Part shown: positions 23,435 to 31,254 of the stretch, piece by piece
Numbering within the stretch: position 1 is the stretch's first letter
How the letters are laid out: every line of letters begins with the position of its first letter
Source of the DNA: Novosphingobium sp.
Lineage (GTDB): Bacteria > Pseudomonadota > Alphaproteobacteria > Sphingomonadales > Sphingomonadaceae
Direction: 5' to 3'
Assembly: GCA_020446505.1 (NCBI GenBank)
Contig: JAGREN010000079.1
Location: forward strand, 18,325-50,330
DNA: 32,006 nucleotides
The notes under the pieces: generated by a model
Told to the model about the DNA's origin: nothing
Database searches by the model: none
The model's input: only the letters and a program-made list of their open reading frames with translations
Position numbers and translations under genes: made by a program

Positions 23435-24781
23435 TCAGCGTGCTGCGCTAGCCGCGGCGCCCAATGGCTTGAACCTGCCGCCGGCATCCCAGCCGTAGAC
23501 ATCATCAAGGAAAGCGATCTTTCCGTTGCTTTCCTGCGCGGTGAGGTAAGTGATGTAAACTGGAACACCGACTGGCAACGGCACGAATTGTTCAGCAGCG
23601 GCCGAAGGTGCAACTGGCTCTTTCTGGAGCAGCCATCGCCCAAAACGTCGCGCGTCTTCAAGTCTCACGCAACCGTTGCTCAGAGTGCGTTGCGACTTGT
23701 TGAAGAGAGCCTTCGACGGCGTGTCATGGAGGAATATCCCCTCGCCATTGGCAAAGGAGAATTTGAGTTTGCCCATGGAATTGTAGGCGCTTGGATTTTG
23801 CCGGACGCGAATGGTCTGTCGACCAGCAGCGACTGCGGCCCAGTCAATAGTATCGGGCGAGACTTCGGTCGCATTGCTCGTCCAGTCGGACATGACCTGA
23901 TAACCGCGTACCGTAAGATAGCTCTTGCCCTGCTTCATTACTGACGGTGCCGTCGTCTTCCGGACAAGGTGATCCGGCACGTTCCAGTAGGGATTGAACG
24001 TCGCATAGTAGATCACGCTCGAAATCATCGGCGTCGGCAGGTCGTCGGCCCCGACAATGACCTTCATGGAATCGACCGGTTGGTTGTTCTCATACATTGT
24101 CAGCGTCTGCGTCGCGATATTGACGAGAGCGAAGCGATCGGTCTTGGGCAGCGACCGCAAGCGGGAAAGGTTCTTGACTATGCGCGGATCGGGAATTGCC
24201 GTCGGATTGGAGGCGGCCTGCTGCCAGGCCGCATCACGCAACTGCGCGTACATGGGATTAACGGAAGAAACTTCGGCAAGATGCTGCACGAGCGACGGGG
24301 CGGCTGCGGCGGCTGTCAAGACGCTCTCTGCCGTCGCTGGCGGCGGAACAAGCGAGGGGTATCCGAAGATGACGTCGTTGGATGGCCGCTGTATGGCCTC
24401 GACATAGGTCACCCAGGCCGCCGACAAGATCTGTTCCGCTGCTGCGCGTTCTTGCTTGTCCTTCGAACTCGCCATCAGTCTGGCGCGCTCGACCTGATCG
24501 GCCAGTGACGGCCCCTGAGCCAGCCCGTCCAGCGGCGCACGGCGCAGCACTTTCGCAAGCTCTGTTACAGCTTCCCCGTTTCCAGCAAACCACTGCGGAC
24601 CGCCGAAGCGCTTGTAATAAGCCTGAACCGCCGGCCCTTGCGTGAAACCGGCCAGGTAAGTCTGAGCGATGTCGGGCTGTGCTTCGCTCTTCTTGCTGCC
24701 GGCCAAGGCAGGGATTGAGGCAGAAAGCAGCACTGCTGCAATCGTGAGCGAAGCGACCTTGGGCAACCGATTACAAGACAA
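23435..24781 (-). CDS. L,D-transpeptidase (YkuD domain, YcbB-like)
   Basis: This 448-residue secreted enzyme has a signal peptide (about residues 1-27, SIPALAGS at the cleavage region) and a helical N-terminal half. A C-terminal YkuD domain carries IFLHDTPSKALF and SNGCVRLED, with the catalytic cysteine C371 and the upstream histidine of the HxxxS-GC-R motif. It is expected to form 3-3 crosslinks in peptidoglycan or attach proteins to it. The layout resembles YcbB, without an obvious peptidoglycan-binding repeat. The start is a TTG at 24781 with GGAG nine bases upstream; no ATG fits. Three ATTAAC direct repeats lie just upstream. Confidence 0.9.
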   Translation of the reverse strand: MSCNRLPKVASLTIAAVLLSASIPALAGSKKSEAQPDIAQTYLAGFTQGPAVQAYYKRFGGPQWFAGNGEAVTELAKVLRRAPLDGLAQGPSLADQVERARLMASSKDKQERAAAEQILSAAWVTYVEAIQRPSNDVIFGYPSLVPPPATAESVLTAAAAAPSLVQHLAEVSSVNPMYAQLRDAAWQQAASNPTAIPDPRIVKNLSRLRSLPKTDRFALVNIATQTLTMYENNQPVDSMKVIVGADDLPTPMISSVIYYATFNPYWNVPDHLVRKTTAPSVMKQGKSYLTVRGYQVMSDWTSNATEVSPDTIDWAAVAAGRQTIRVRQNPSAYNSMGKLKFSFANGEGIFLHDTPSKALFNKSQRTLSNGCVRLEDARRFGRWLLQKEPVAPSAAAEQFVPLPVGVPVYITYLTAQESNGKIAFLDDVYGWDAGGRFKPLGAAASAAR

Positions 24782-24785
24782 TTTG

Positions 24786-24840
24786 ATTAACTCCGGCGGA
24801 TGACCCGCATTAACAATTCTGACCTGAGTACGCGATTAAC
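24786..24840 (-). repeat. Three direct ATTAAC/GTTAAT repeats in the transpeptidase 5' region
   Basis: Plus-strand copies of ATTAAC start at 24786, 24809 and 24835 (steps of 23 and 26 bases). On the coding (minus) strand they read GTTAAT. They cover the 60 bases directly upstream of the transpeptidase TTG start, the first copy overlapping the ribosome-binding region. They are possible regulator half-sites. Confidence 0.4.
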
Positions 24841-24946
24841 ACTTTACGCGATTTCGCAGGCTGCCGAAAACCCGAAAATCCCGATCTGCGAGAAAGCCGA
24901 AACGGTTCATCGCCCCTCCGACTCGGTTCACCGACCGCGCGAGGCT

Positions 24947-25645
24947 TCAGGCTGCATATCGTGTCCCGTCGATCAGGCCTGCCTGCTCGAAACCGGCCTT
25001 CCTGAGACGACAGCTATCGCATAATCCGCAAGCGATCCCGGACGGATCGGGATCATAGCAGGACCAGCTCATTTCCGTCGGAAGTTCCAGCCGCACCGCT
25101 TCACTGGCGATCTCGGATTTCGTGAGATGCTGCAACGGCGCGTGGATTTTGAAAGGTTGGCCTTCGGCACCGGACTTGGTCGCAAGCTCGGCGATTTTTT
25201 CGAAGCCAGCGATGAATTCCGGGCGGCAATCCGGATAACCCGAATAGTCGAGCGCGTTCACGCCGATAAATATGTCATGAGCGCCTATGGCTTCCGCCCA
25301 CGCCAGGGTCAGGGACAGAAACACCAGGTTCCGCGCTGGCACATAGGTCACCGGAATCTCGTCGCTCAGGCCGGATTTGGGAACCTCGATATCGTCGGTC
25401 AACGCTGACCCCCCGAACTGACGCAGGTCGAGCGGAAGAACGACGTGCCTTTCAGCACCGAGGAATTCTGCAATAACCTTGGCGCTCTCAATTTCGCGTC
25501 GGTGCCGCTGATTGTAATCAATCGTGAGGGCGTTGATGCAATAGCCCGCTTCTCGGGCGAGGCCAGCCACGACCATGGAATCGAGGCCGCCGGATAGCAG
25601 CACTACGGCATCGCGACCTTTACCGGACGAATTCGACTGAGGCAT
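24947..25645 (-). CDS. queC: 7-cyano-7-deazaguanine synthase QueC
   Basis: This 232-residue ATP-dependent enzyme converts 7-carboxy-7-deazaguanine to preQ0 in queuosine synthesis. The PP-loop SGGLDS is at 18-23. TIDYNQRH (about 42-49) follows, and the FIGVNALDYSGYPDCRPEF segment is diagnostic. The zinc-binding cysteine cluster SCYDPDPSGIACGLCDSC lies near residues 195-212. All signature residues are present and the length is normal. No other queuosine genes (queD, queE, queF) are in the window. It lies between the transpeptidase and a small secreted protein, all on the minus strand but with separating gaps. Confidence 0.95.
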   Translation of the reverse strand: MPQSNSSGKGRDAVVLLSGGLDSMVVAGLAREAGYCINALTIDYNQRHRREIESAKVIAEFLGAERHVVLPLDLRQFGGSALTDDIEVPKSGLSDEIPVTYVPARNLVFLSLTLAWAEAIGAHDIFIGVNALDYSGYPDCRPEFIAGFEKIAELATKSGAEGQPFKIHAPLQHLTKSEIASEAVRLELPTEMSWSCYDPDPSGIACGLCDSCRLRKAGFEQAGLIDGTRYAA

Positions 25646-25686
25646 CGCCGCGAACTAACCTGCGATTGGATGCGGCGCAAACGCCA

Positions 25687-26097
25687 TCAGCGGTTGCAAG
25701 AGCCTGACCAGCGAGCTTCGGCGGCAAATGCGAAGGGCAAGCCATTTTCTATCCCTTGGGAGTCGATCTGGACGAGCCGATTTGTCTCACGACGAATGTT
25801 TGTCCTGCCGTAACCGGCTCCCGGACAGGAATACTGTACCGTGACCTCGTTAGGAGTATCATCGACCACGACGCTCCTGCATTTGAGGCCGGAGTGCCGT
25901 AGCTGAATCAACTCATGCCCAGTCGAAAGGCAAATTTTCTGGTCGGGCGCCTGAACATTGCGAAGCGCAATTACCCACCCACCCCGTTCAAGCTGATCCA
26001 GCATCCCGAGCTGTGTCGATTGTGCATTCACCGCCACAGCGCCAGCGACAAAGCTGGCAAATGCAAGAATTGGCAAGAAAACTGCAAATTTACGCAT
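25687..26097 (-). CDS. Small secreted protein (DUF3617-like)
   Basis: This 136-residue protein has a clear signal peptide (hydrophobic stretch VFLPILAFASFVAGAVAV, cleavage after VNAQ). The mature part has four cysteines (KICLSTG, LKCRSVV, YSCPGAG, GSCNR) that could form two disulfides. The layout of ERGGWVIALRN followed by ICLSTGHELIQLRH resembles DUF3617 proteins of sphingomonads, whose function is unknown. The family assignment is from pattern memory and is moderate only. It lies 41 bases upstream of queC on the same strand, so it may share the transcript. Confidence 0.75.
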   Translation of the reverse strand: MRKFAVFLPILAFASFVAGAVAVNAQSTQLGMLDQLERGGWVIALRNVQAPDQKICLSTGHELIQLRHSGLKCRSVVVDDTPNEVTVQYSCPGAGYGRTNIRRETNRLVQIDSQGIENGLPFAFAAEARWSGSCNR

Positions 26098-26216
26098 CTG
26101 GTGAACGACCCCGCTCCGCCGTGAGCCGAACTGTCAGTCCAGTCGATGCACCGCGGCTAATCTCAAGCTGAGTTGAGCTTCTCATACAACTTAGCCAATC
26201 CCGCCTTAACGAGGGC

Positions 26217-27125
26217 TTACACGTCTATGTCGAGCACCTTGGAACAGAAGGCACACTCGACAGGAATGGTGCCAGACGGGTCGCGCATATCAGCAAGTTC
26301 CTCGGCAGGAAATTGCGTCAGCACCTTGCGATAATGAGCGACCGTGCATCGACAGCCGCGCGCAAGCTCCGCCTGAAGTTCGACTCGAACTTCCTGCTCG
26401 TCATGGAACAGTCGCCAAACAATCTGTTCGAGCGACAGGGACGGGTCCACCAGTTCATCGTATCGGATCGATCCAGCGAGTGTCGACACATGCTGCCACT
26501 CCGGATTGTCGTCGCGAACATGGAGCCGTTCGCGCCCTTCCTCGCCATCGGGGAAATGCTGGACCAGCAAACCGGAAGCGATTGTCCCCTCGCCTGAAAT
26601 TCGGGTGGCCACGCGAATGAGCGTGGGTATCTGCTCTGATCGCGCAAAATAGGCCTCGCAAGCCCGCGCGAGGGATTCACCTTCTAAAGGGACGATCCCC
26701 TGGTATCGTTCCCCACTCGTCGCGAGATCGAAAGTGATCGCCAGATAGCCGGTGCCGAACAGTGCATCGAGGCTTGGATTTGCGCCGATGCGACCCAGTT
26801 TTTCCGGATCGTGCCTGACGTAACCCCGCAATTCACCATTGCGATAGTCGCAGACCAGAAGGTCCACGACCGCTCCCTCGGCCTGGGCCTGAAGAGTTAG
26901 CTGGCTCGACGGGTCTTTCATCAGCGTTCCCATCAAGGCGGTCAGCACGAGAGCCTCGCTCAGCAAGAGCGTGATCGGAGCGGGATAATCGTGGGCAGAC
27001 AGCACCGTGTCGAGAACCGGGCCTAGCCTGACGGTCCTGCCACGCGCGTCGCGATGCGGGATCGAAAACGCAAGAACGCGGTCGAACCCGGTTTCGCCTT
27101 CCGGTATTGGCAGTCCAGCACTCAC
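26217..27125 (-). CDS. hslO: Redox-regulated chaperone Hsp33
   Basis: This Hsp33 protein of about 302 residues keeps the zinc redox switch as CxC-X30-CxxC (CRC at 258-260, CAFC at 291-294). The substrate-binding core shows [19 protein letters not shown] and a GYVRHDP motif. Oxidation releases zinc and activates the holdase. The GTG at 27125 is chosen because it overlaps the argF stop as GTGA, the spacing used throughout this operon, and family homology fits. An ATG at 27143 would add six residues. Co-transcription with argD-argF is likely; I see no metabolic link. Confidence 0.9.
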   Translation of the reverse strand: MSAGLPIPEGETGFDRVLAFSIPHRDARGRTVRLGPVLDTVLSAHDYPAPITLLLSEALVLTALMGTLMKDPSSQLTLQAQAEGAVVDLLVCDYRNGELRGYVRHDPEKLGRIGANPSLDALFGTGYLAITFDLATSGERYQGIVPLEGESLARACEAYFARSEQIPTLIRVATRISGEGTIASGLLVQHFPDGEEGRERLHVRDDNPEWQHVSTLAGSIRYDELVDPSLSLEQIVWRLFHDEQEVRVELQAELARGCRCTVAHYRKVLTQFPAEELADMRDPSGTIPVECAFCSKVLDIDV

Positions 27126-28048
27126 AGCAGACCGAACGTCCATAGCAGGATCGATTTCTGTGCGTGCAGCCGGTTCTCCGCTTCGTCGAAAACCGCAGAC
27201 TGAGCGCTCTCGAACACTTCCTCGGTAACTTCGTCGCCAATGTGGGCGGGAAGGCAATGCAGGAACATGGCATCGGGCTTCGCGTGAGCCATGAGGGCGC
27301 TATCGACCCGATAGGGCTCCATCGCCGCCAGCTTCTCGGATGCATGATCCTGCCCCATCGAGATCCAGGTGTCGGTAACCACCACATCGGCGCCGCGGAC
27401 AGCTTCGACTGCATCTCGGGTAAGCGTGACAGTCGCGCCCGCCGCGCGTGCTGCGCCGACGAATTCATCGTCCGGATCATAGCCCTGCGGCGTAGCGGCG
27501 CGGACGTTGAATTTCATCAGACCTGCAGCTTCCAGTATGGAGTTCAGCACATTGTTGCCGTCTCCTAGCCAGGCGACCTCGAGTCCGGGCAGAGCCTTGC
27601 CGTGCTCGACCACGGTCAGCAGGTCCGCTACGATCTGGCACGGGTGAGAGCGGTCGGTAAGGCCATTGATAACCGGCACCGAGGCATGGCGTGCCATCTC
27701 TTCTGCCTTCGCATGGTCGTCGGTACGCACCATGATGGCGTCGACCATCCGGCTCAGGACGCGAGCGGTATCGGCGATGGATTCGCCTCGTCCGAGTTGC
27801 GTGCTCGATGCCTCCATGATCAGCGAAGTGCCCCCAAGCTGACGCATCGCCATGTCGAAACTGACACGGGTACGGGTCGAGTTCTTCTCGAAAATCATCG
27901 CCAGCACGCGTCCGTCCAAGGGCCGGTCCGTGTCTGCCTTGCCTTTTGGCCAGTCCGTGCGAGCAGCCTTGCGATCGATGGCGTCGTTGATCATCGCCGC
28001 GATGGCGTCGCCTCCGGCATCGGCAAGATCGAGGAAATGCCGCGTCAT
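27122..28048 (-). CDS. argF: Ornithine carbamoyltransferase
   Basis: This 308-residue enzyme transfers the carbamoyl group from carbamoyl phosphate to ornithine, giving citrulline. The carbamoyl-phosphate motif STRTR is at 57-61, HPCQ follows in the central region, and HCLPAH lies near residue 270. [12 protein letters not shown] segment (D-x-x-x-SMG) marks ornithine rather than aspartate specificity. The length is normal. The start overlaps the argD stop as ATGA, so argD-argF are coupled, consistent with adjacent steps in arginine synthesis. Confidence 0.95.
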   Translation of the reverse strand: MTRHFLDLADAGGDAIAAMINDAIDRKAARTDWPKGKADTDRPLDGRVLAMIFEKNSTRTRVSFDMAMRQLGGTSLIMEASSTQLGRGESIADTARVLSRMVDAIMVRTDDHAKAEEMARHASVPVINGLTDRSHPCQIVADLLTVVEHGKALPGLEVAWLGDGNNVLNSILEAAGLMKFNVRAATPQGYDPDDEFVGAARAAGATVTLTRDAVEAVRGADVVVTDTWISMGQDHASEKLAAMEPYRVDSALMAHAKPDAMFLHCLPAHIGDEVTEEVFESAQSAVFDEAENRLHAQKSILLWTFGLL

Positions 28049-29238
28049 TGCGGCACCTCTGCCGGTTGATAGCTGGCCGCAGCGGCAGACAGCTTCTCCA
28101 TGAATTCGTCGATGTGGCTGTCATCGATGACAAGCGGGGGCACGATGCGCACAATGTTGTCACTGCCCGAAACGGTCAGCGCATGGTGCATTTCACGCAG
28201 ATGGGCCACGAACTCGCGAGGTTCGGTCCGCAGTTTGAGGCCGATCATCAGACCCATGCCGCGCACTTCCTCGAACAGGTCGGGATAGTTGCCGATGAAC
28301 TGTTCGAGCTTGCCGCGCAGCCGCTCGCCCTTGGCGCGTACACCTTCAAGGAAGCCGGGATCAGCCACGACATCGAGGACAGCTTCGGCTGCCGCCATGC
28401 CGAGCGGATTGCCGCCATAGGTCGATCCGTGTGTGCCCACGGTCATGCCGCGCGCGGCTCTTTCGGTGGCGAGGCAGGCCCCGATCGGGAAGCCACCGCC
28501 GAGTCCCTTCGCCGAAGCCAGGACATCGGGCTCCACGCCATAATGCTCATAGGCATAGAAAGTACCGACCCGGCCGACACCGCACTGAACTTCGTCCAGT
28601 GCGAGAATGAGGTCATGCTCGTCACACAGCGCCCGCAAACCTTCCATGAACTGCTGCGACGCCATGCGCACACCGCCCTCGCCCTGGATCGGCTCGACGA
28701 GGAAGCCCGCGGTTTGCGGGCCGACTGCCGCCCTGGCCTCTTCGAGATTGTCGAACTCGACATAGCGGAAGCCCGGCAACAGAGGGTGAAAACCCGAATG
28801 CAGCTTTTCCTGATTCGAGGCGCTGATCGTGCCCATGGTGCGTCCGTGGAACGCATTGCGGAACGTAATCAGTTCGAACCGGTCCGGGTTGCCGCCATGC
28901 TGATGATAAGCGCGCGCAGTCTTGATCGCGCACTCCACCGCTTCGGCACCTGAATTGGTGAAGAAGACCGTGTCGGCAAATGTCAGGTCCACGAGGCGCT
29001 GAGCCAGGTGCTCGCCCTGCGGGCTGCCATAGAGGTTGGAAACGTGCATCAGCGTCTGCGCCTGTCGCGCAATCGCACCGGTCAGGCCGGGATGGCTATG
29101 CCCCAGCGCGTTGACGGCAATACCTGCCGCAAAATCGAGATAGCGTTGTCCGTCTTCACCAATCAGATGGCAATGATCGCCGCGAACCGGCCTGACATCG
29201 CACCGGCCGTAAACGGGCATGAGCGGAGTGATTGACAT
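28045..29238 (-). CDS. argD: Acetylornithine aminotransferase
   Basis: This 397-residue class III PLP aminotransferase shows [15 protein letters not shown] (95-109), FRNAFHGRT (127-134), [10 protein letters not shown] (214-223) and the PLP lysine K244 in [10 protein letters not shown]. It converts N-acetylglutamate semialdehyde to N-acetylornithine and can also serve lysine synthesis. The ATG at 29238 is preferred over the frame to 29316, since [12 protein letters not shown] is the usual family N terminus. A 5' region of about 140 bases with a large inverted repeat separates it from the cold-shock gene. It is the first gene of argD-argF-hslO. Confidence 0.94.
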   Translation of the reverse strand: MSITPLMPVYGRCDVRPVRGDHCHLIGEDGQRYLDFAAGIAVNALGHSHPGLTGAIARQAQTLMHVSNLYGSPQGEHLAQRLVDLTFADTVFFTNSGAEAVECAIKTARAYHQHGGNPDRFELITFRNAFHGRTMGTISASNQEKLHSGFHPLLPGFRYVEFDNLEEARAAVGPQTAGFLVEPIQGEGGVRMASQQFMEGLRALCDEHDLILALDEVQCGVGRVGTFYAYEHYGVEPDVLASAKGLGGGFPIGACLATERAARGMTVGTHGSTYGGNPLGMAAAEAVLDVVADPGFLEGVRAKGERLRGKLEQFIGNYPDLFEEVRGMGLMIGLKLRTEPREFVAHLREMHHALTVSGSDNIVRIVPPLVIDDSHIDEFMEKLSAAAASYQPAEVPQ

Positions 29239-29279
29239 GCTTCTAGTCCTAAAATGAATTGCGTGACCGCAAAACGACA

Positions 29280-29317
29280 AATGGCGGCATCCAAGCCATT
29301 TGCCCGGTGCCGCCATT
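29280..29317 (-). terminator. Inverted repeat between the cold-shock gene and argD
   Basis: A perfect 10-base-pair repeat (AATGGCGGCA and TGCCGCCATT) encloses 18 bases. On the minus strand it is followed by a T-rich stretch (TGTCGTTTTG). It may end the cold-shock transcript, or act as a leader structure of argD, whose ATG lies 42 bases downstream. The tail is not a clean T-run, so termination is uncertain. Confidence 0.45.
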
Positions 29318-29357
29318 ATCGCGCGTTATGGAAATACGCGCTCCCGATCCCTGATCC

Positions 29358-29382
29358 GGAGCTACGTTGCGTAGGTAGCTCC
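29358..29382 (-). other. Hairpin abutting the cold-shock gene stop codon
   Basis: An 8-base-pair inverted repeat (GGAGCTAC and GTAGCTCC, 9-base loop) begins at the last base of the TAG stop. It has no T-tract and could stabilise the mRNA 3' end. Confidence 0.4.
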
Positions 29383-30110
29383 TATTGCGGAACGAGATTG
29401 ACGGCCGAATACTTGCCTCGTCGGTCGACTTCGATATCGAATTCGACGCGGTCGCCTTCGTTGAGGCTGGACAAGCCGGATCGCTCTACCGCACTGATAT
29501 GGACGAATGCATCCGGCTGGCCGTCATCACGCGTGATGAAGCCGAAACCCTTCATGGTGTTGAAGAACTTGACCGTGCCAGTGGCCTTCTCGCCAGTCAG
29601 CTGACGCTGCGGCGGTGCTTCACGCTTCTGGACAGGGATCACGTCGCCAACAACCTGCAGATCGCTGGCCGAGATCTTGCCGCCGCGATCGACGAGCTGG
29701 AATTCCAACTCCTGGCCTTCGGCGAGGCCATCGAGACCGGCGCGCTCCACTGCGCTGATGTGCACGAACACGTCCTCACCACCGTCCTCACGCTGGATGA
29801 AGCCGAAACCCTTGCCTGCGTTGAAGAACTTGACGACGCCCTTGCCCTGTCCGACGACCTGAGCAGGCATCCCGCCACCGCGAGCGCCGCCGCCGCCGAA
29901 GCCGCCACCGCCGCCGCGAGGGCCGCCACGATTGTCGCCGCCGCCAAAGCGATCGCCGCCGCCGAAGCGGTCACCACCGCCACCGCCGCCGAACCGGTCT
30001 TCGCCACCAACGTTGCCCTGCTGTCCGCCGAAGAACGGATCGAATTCGTCTTCACCGAACCGATCACGTTTGTCGCGTCCCCTACCGCGACGACCTCTGT
30101 CAAAACCCAT
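29382..30110 (-). CDS. Tandem cold-shock-domain protein with RG/G-rich N terminus
   Basis: This 242-residue protein has two cold-shock domains, at about 90-152 and 177-240. Each shows the RNA-binding motifs (KGFGFIQ plus VFVHIS, and KGFGFIT plus FVHIS). The first 80 residues are disordered, with basic RGRRGRGRDKRDRFG at the start and then four DRFGGG-type repeats and RGG-like elements. That layout suggests an RNA-binding protein with a flexible multivalent arm. The ATG at 30110 is used; a GTG at 30140 would add ten residues. Neither has a strong ribosome-binding site. No signal peptide. It is divergent from the gene at 30390. Confidence 0.9.
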   Translation of the reverse strand: MGFDRGRRGRGRDKRDRFGEDEFDPFFGGQQGNVGGEDRFGGGGGGDRFGGGDRFGGGDNRGGPRGGGGGFGGGGARGGGMPAQVVGQGKGVVKFFNAGKGFGFIQREDGGEDVFVHISAVERAGLDGLAEGQELEFQLVDRGGKISASDLQVVGDVIPVQKREAPPQRQLTGEKATGTVKFFNTMKGFGFITRDDGQPDAFVHISAVERSGLSSLNEGDRVEFDIEVDRRGKYSAVNLVPQ

Positions 30111-30389
30111 CTTTGAAAACAAACCTTCGCATCGCCCCACGAATGACCATCAGGCCGCGTGGACGAACCGCGCCTGATTACAGGGCCGACGCAATCCAAC
30201 GGTTCACGCACCCTGTCTTTCGCGCACTTACACGATTTTCCACAGGATTGCGAACACAATCGCGAGTCGCGATCTTTGCGCGGAATTCACGACAGATGTG
30301 CCCGCAGGCAATACCCTCATCCGAACTTGACGCACGGAGCCAATGGCGCGCATTGACGCATCTGCGCAACGCCCACGGAGACCTCGACA

Positions 30390-30827
30390 ATGTTCCGCAA
30401 AGTCACCGACACCTTCTACGCAAGCCCGCAGATCACGACCGAGGATATTGCCGAGGCGTCAGGGCTTGGCGTTCGGCTGGTCATCAACAACCGTCCGGAA
30501 GGCGAAAGCGACGATCAGACGCCCGGTGCGGTGATCGAGGAAGCAGCTCGTGCTGCCGGAATGGACTATCTTGCGATCCCGGTCACGCATGCCGGTTTCA
30601 GCGAGACCCAGGTGAGCGCGATGGCAAAGGCCCTGGCCAAGACGGATGCGCCGATCCTTGCCTATTGCCGGTCTGGCACCCGCTCGACGTTGCTGTGGTC
30701 GCTGGCAGAAGCAAGCCGCGGCAAGAACCCGCAAAAGCTGGCGGCGCAGGCGGCCAATGCGGGCTACGACGTCTCGCCGGTCAGGGCGATGATCGACATG
30801 CTGGCCGCTGTCGCTCCGGACACCTGA
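30390..30827 (+). CDS. TIGR01244-family (DUF442) phosphatase/sulfurtransferase-like protein
   Basis: This 145-residue protein shows VTDTFYASPQITTEDI at the N terminus, VRLVINNRPEGESDDQ, and the active-site-like loop AYCRSGTRSTLLW. Cys93 and Arg98 there are spaced CX4R, rather than the CX5R of classical tyrosine phosphatases. This matches TIGR01244, also found fused to metallo-beta-lactamase domains in Blh-type sulfide/persulfide enzymes. A role in phosphate or sulfur-transfer chemistry is possible but unproven. The gene is single, and its stop lies seven bases from the convergent P-II gene. Confidence 0.85.
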   Translation: MFRKVTDTFYASPQITTEDIAEASGLGVRLVINNRPEGESDDQTPGAVIEEAARAAGMDYLAIPVTHAGFSETQVSAMAKALAKTDAPILAYCRSGTRSTLLWSLAEASRGKNPQKLAAQAANAGYDVSPVRAMIDMLAAVAPDT

Positions 30828-30834
30828 TAGCCAG

Positions 30835-31173
30835 TCAGAGAGCCTGCTCTCCGGTTTCGGCTGTGCGGATTCGCAGCGCTGAAGCGAGATCGAAAACGAA
30901 GATCTTGCCATCGCCGATGGATTCTGTGCTGGCGGCCTGCTGGATCGTTTCCACGACTGTCGCGGCCATTTCGTCGCTTGTCGCGATCTCGATCTTGACC
31001 TTCGGCAGCATGTTGGTGGTGTATTCGGCGCCGCGATAGATTTCGGTCTGGCCCTTTTGCCGGCCGAAGCCCTTCACCTCTGAAACCGTCATCCCGGCGA
31101 CACCCGCGGCGCTGAGCGCCTCGCGAACGTGTTCGAGCCGGAACGGCTTTATGATCGAGATGATGTATTTCAT
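30835..31173 (-). CDS. glnB: Nitrogen regulatory protein P-II
   Basis: This 112-residue P-II protein has the T-loop GRQKGQTEIYRGAEY, including the uridylylation tyrosine Y51. The ATP-site segment is GDGKIFV (88-93), and the C terminus RIRTAETGEQAL is typical. It senses 2-oxoglutarate, ATP/ADP and glutamine, and controls glutamine synthetase and nitrogen transcription. Whether it is GlnB or GlnK cannot be settled here; there is no amtB next to it. The ATG at 31173 has a clear GGAGGAA ribosome-binding site. It lies about 80 bases downstream of a glnT-type gene, the reverse of the usual glnB-glnA order. Confidence 0.93.
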   Translation of the reverse strand: MKYIISIIKPFRLEHVREALSAAGVAGMTVSEVKGFGRQKGQTEIYRGAEYTTNMLPKVKIEIATSDEMAATVVETIQQAASTESIGDGKIFVFDLASALRIRTAETGEQAL

Positions 31174-31254
31174 GGCTTCCTCCCCGGCATTGCCTGCCAC
31201 GCCTGTTATCCTGCGCAGCGTCGTAGCAAATGGCGGGCAAGAAGAAAGCGACTC

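Noticed and set aside
23217-23498. 93-residue plus-strand frame in the gap after the terminator
   Set aside because: No ribosome-binding site, no hydrophobic or domain pattern, and it runs into the end of the opposite-strand transpeptidase gene.
29385-30116. 243-residue plus-strand frame antisense to the cold-shock gene
   Set aside because: Alanine-rich translation of the complement of glycine repeats; the cold-shock domains on the minus strand explain the frame.
31174-31254. Sigma-54 promoter in front of the P-II gene
   Set aside because: A TGGCAGG...GC-like stretch is present, but the GG-GC spacing is two bases too short and it lies almost on the ribosome-binding site.
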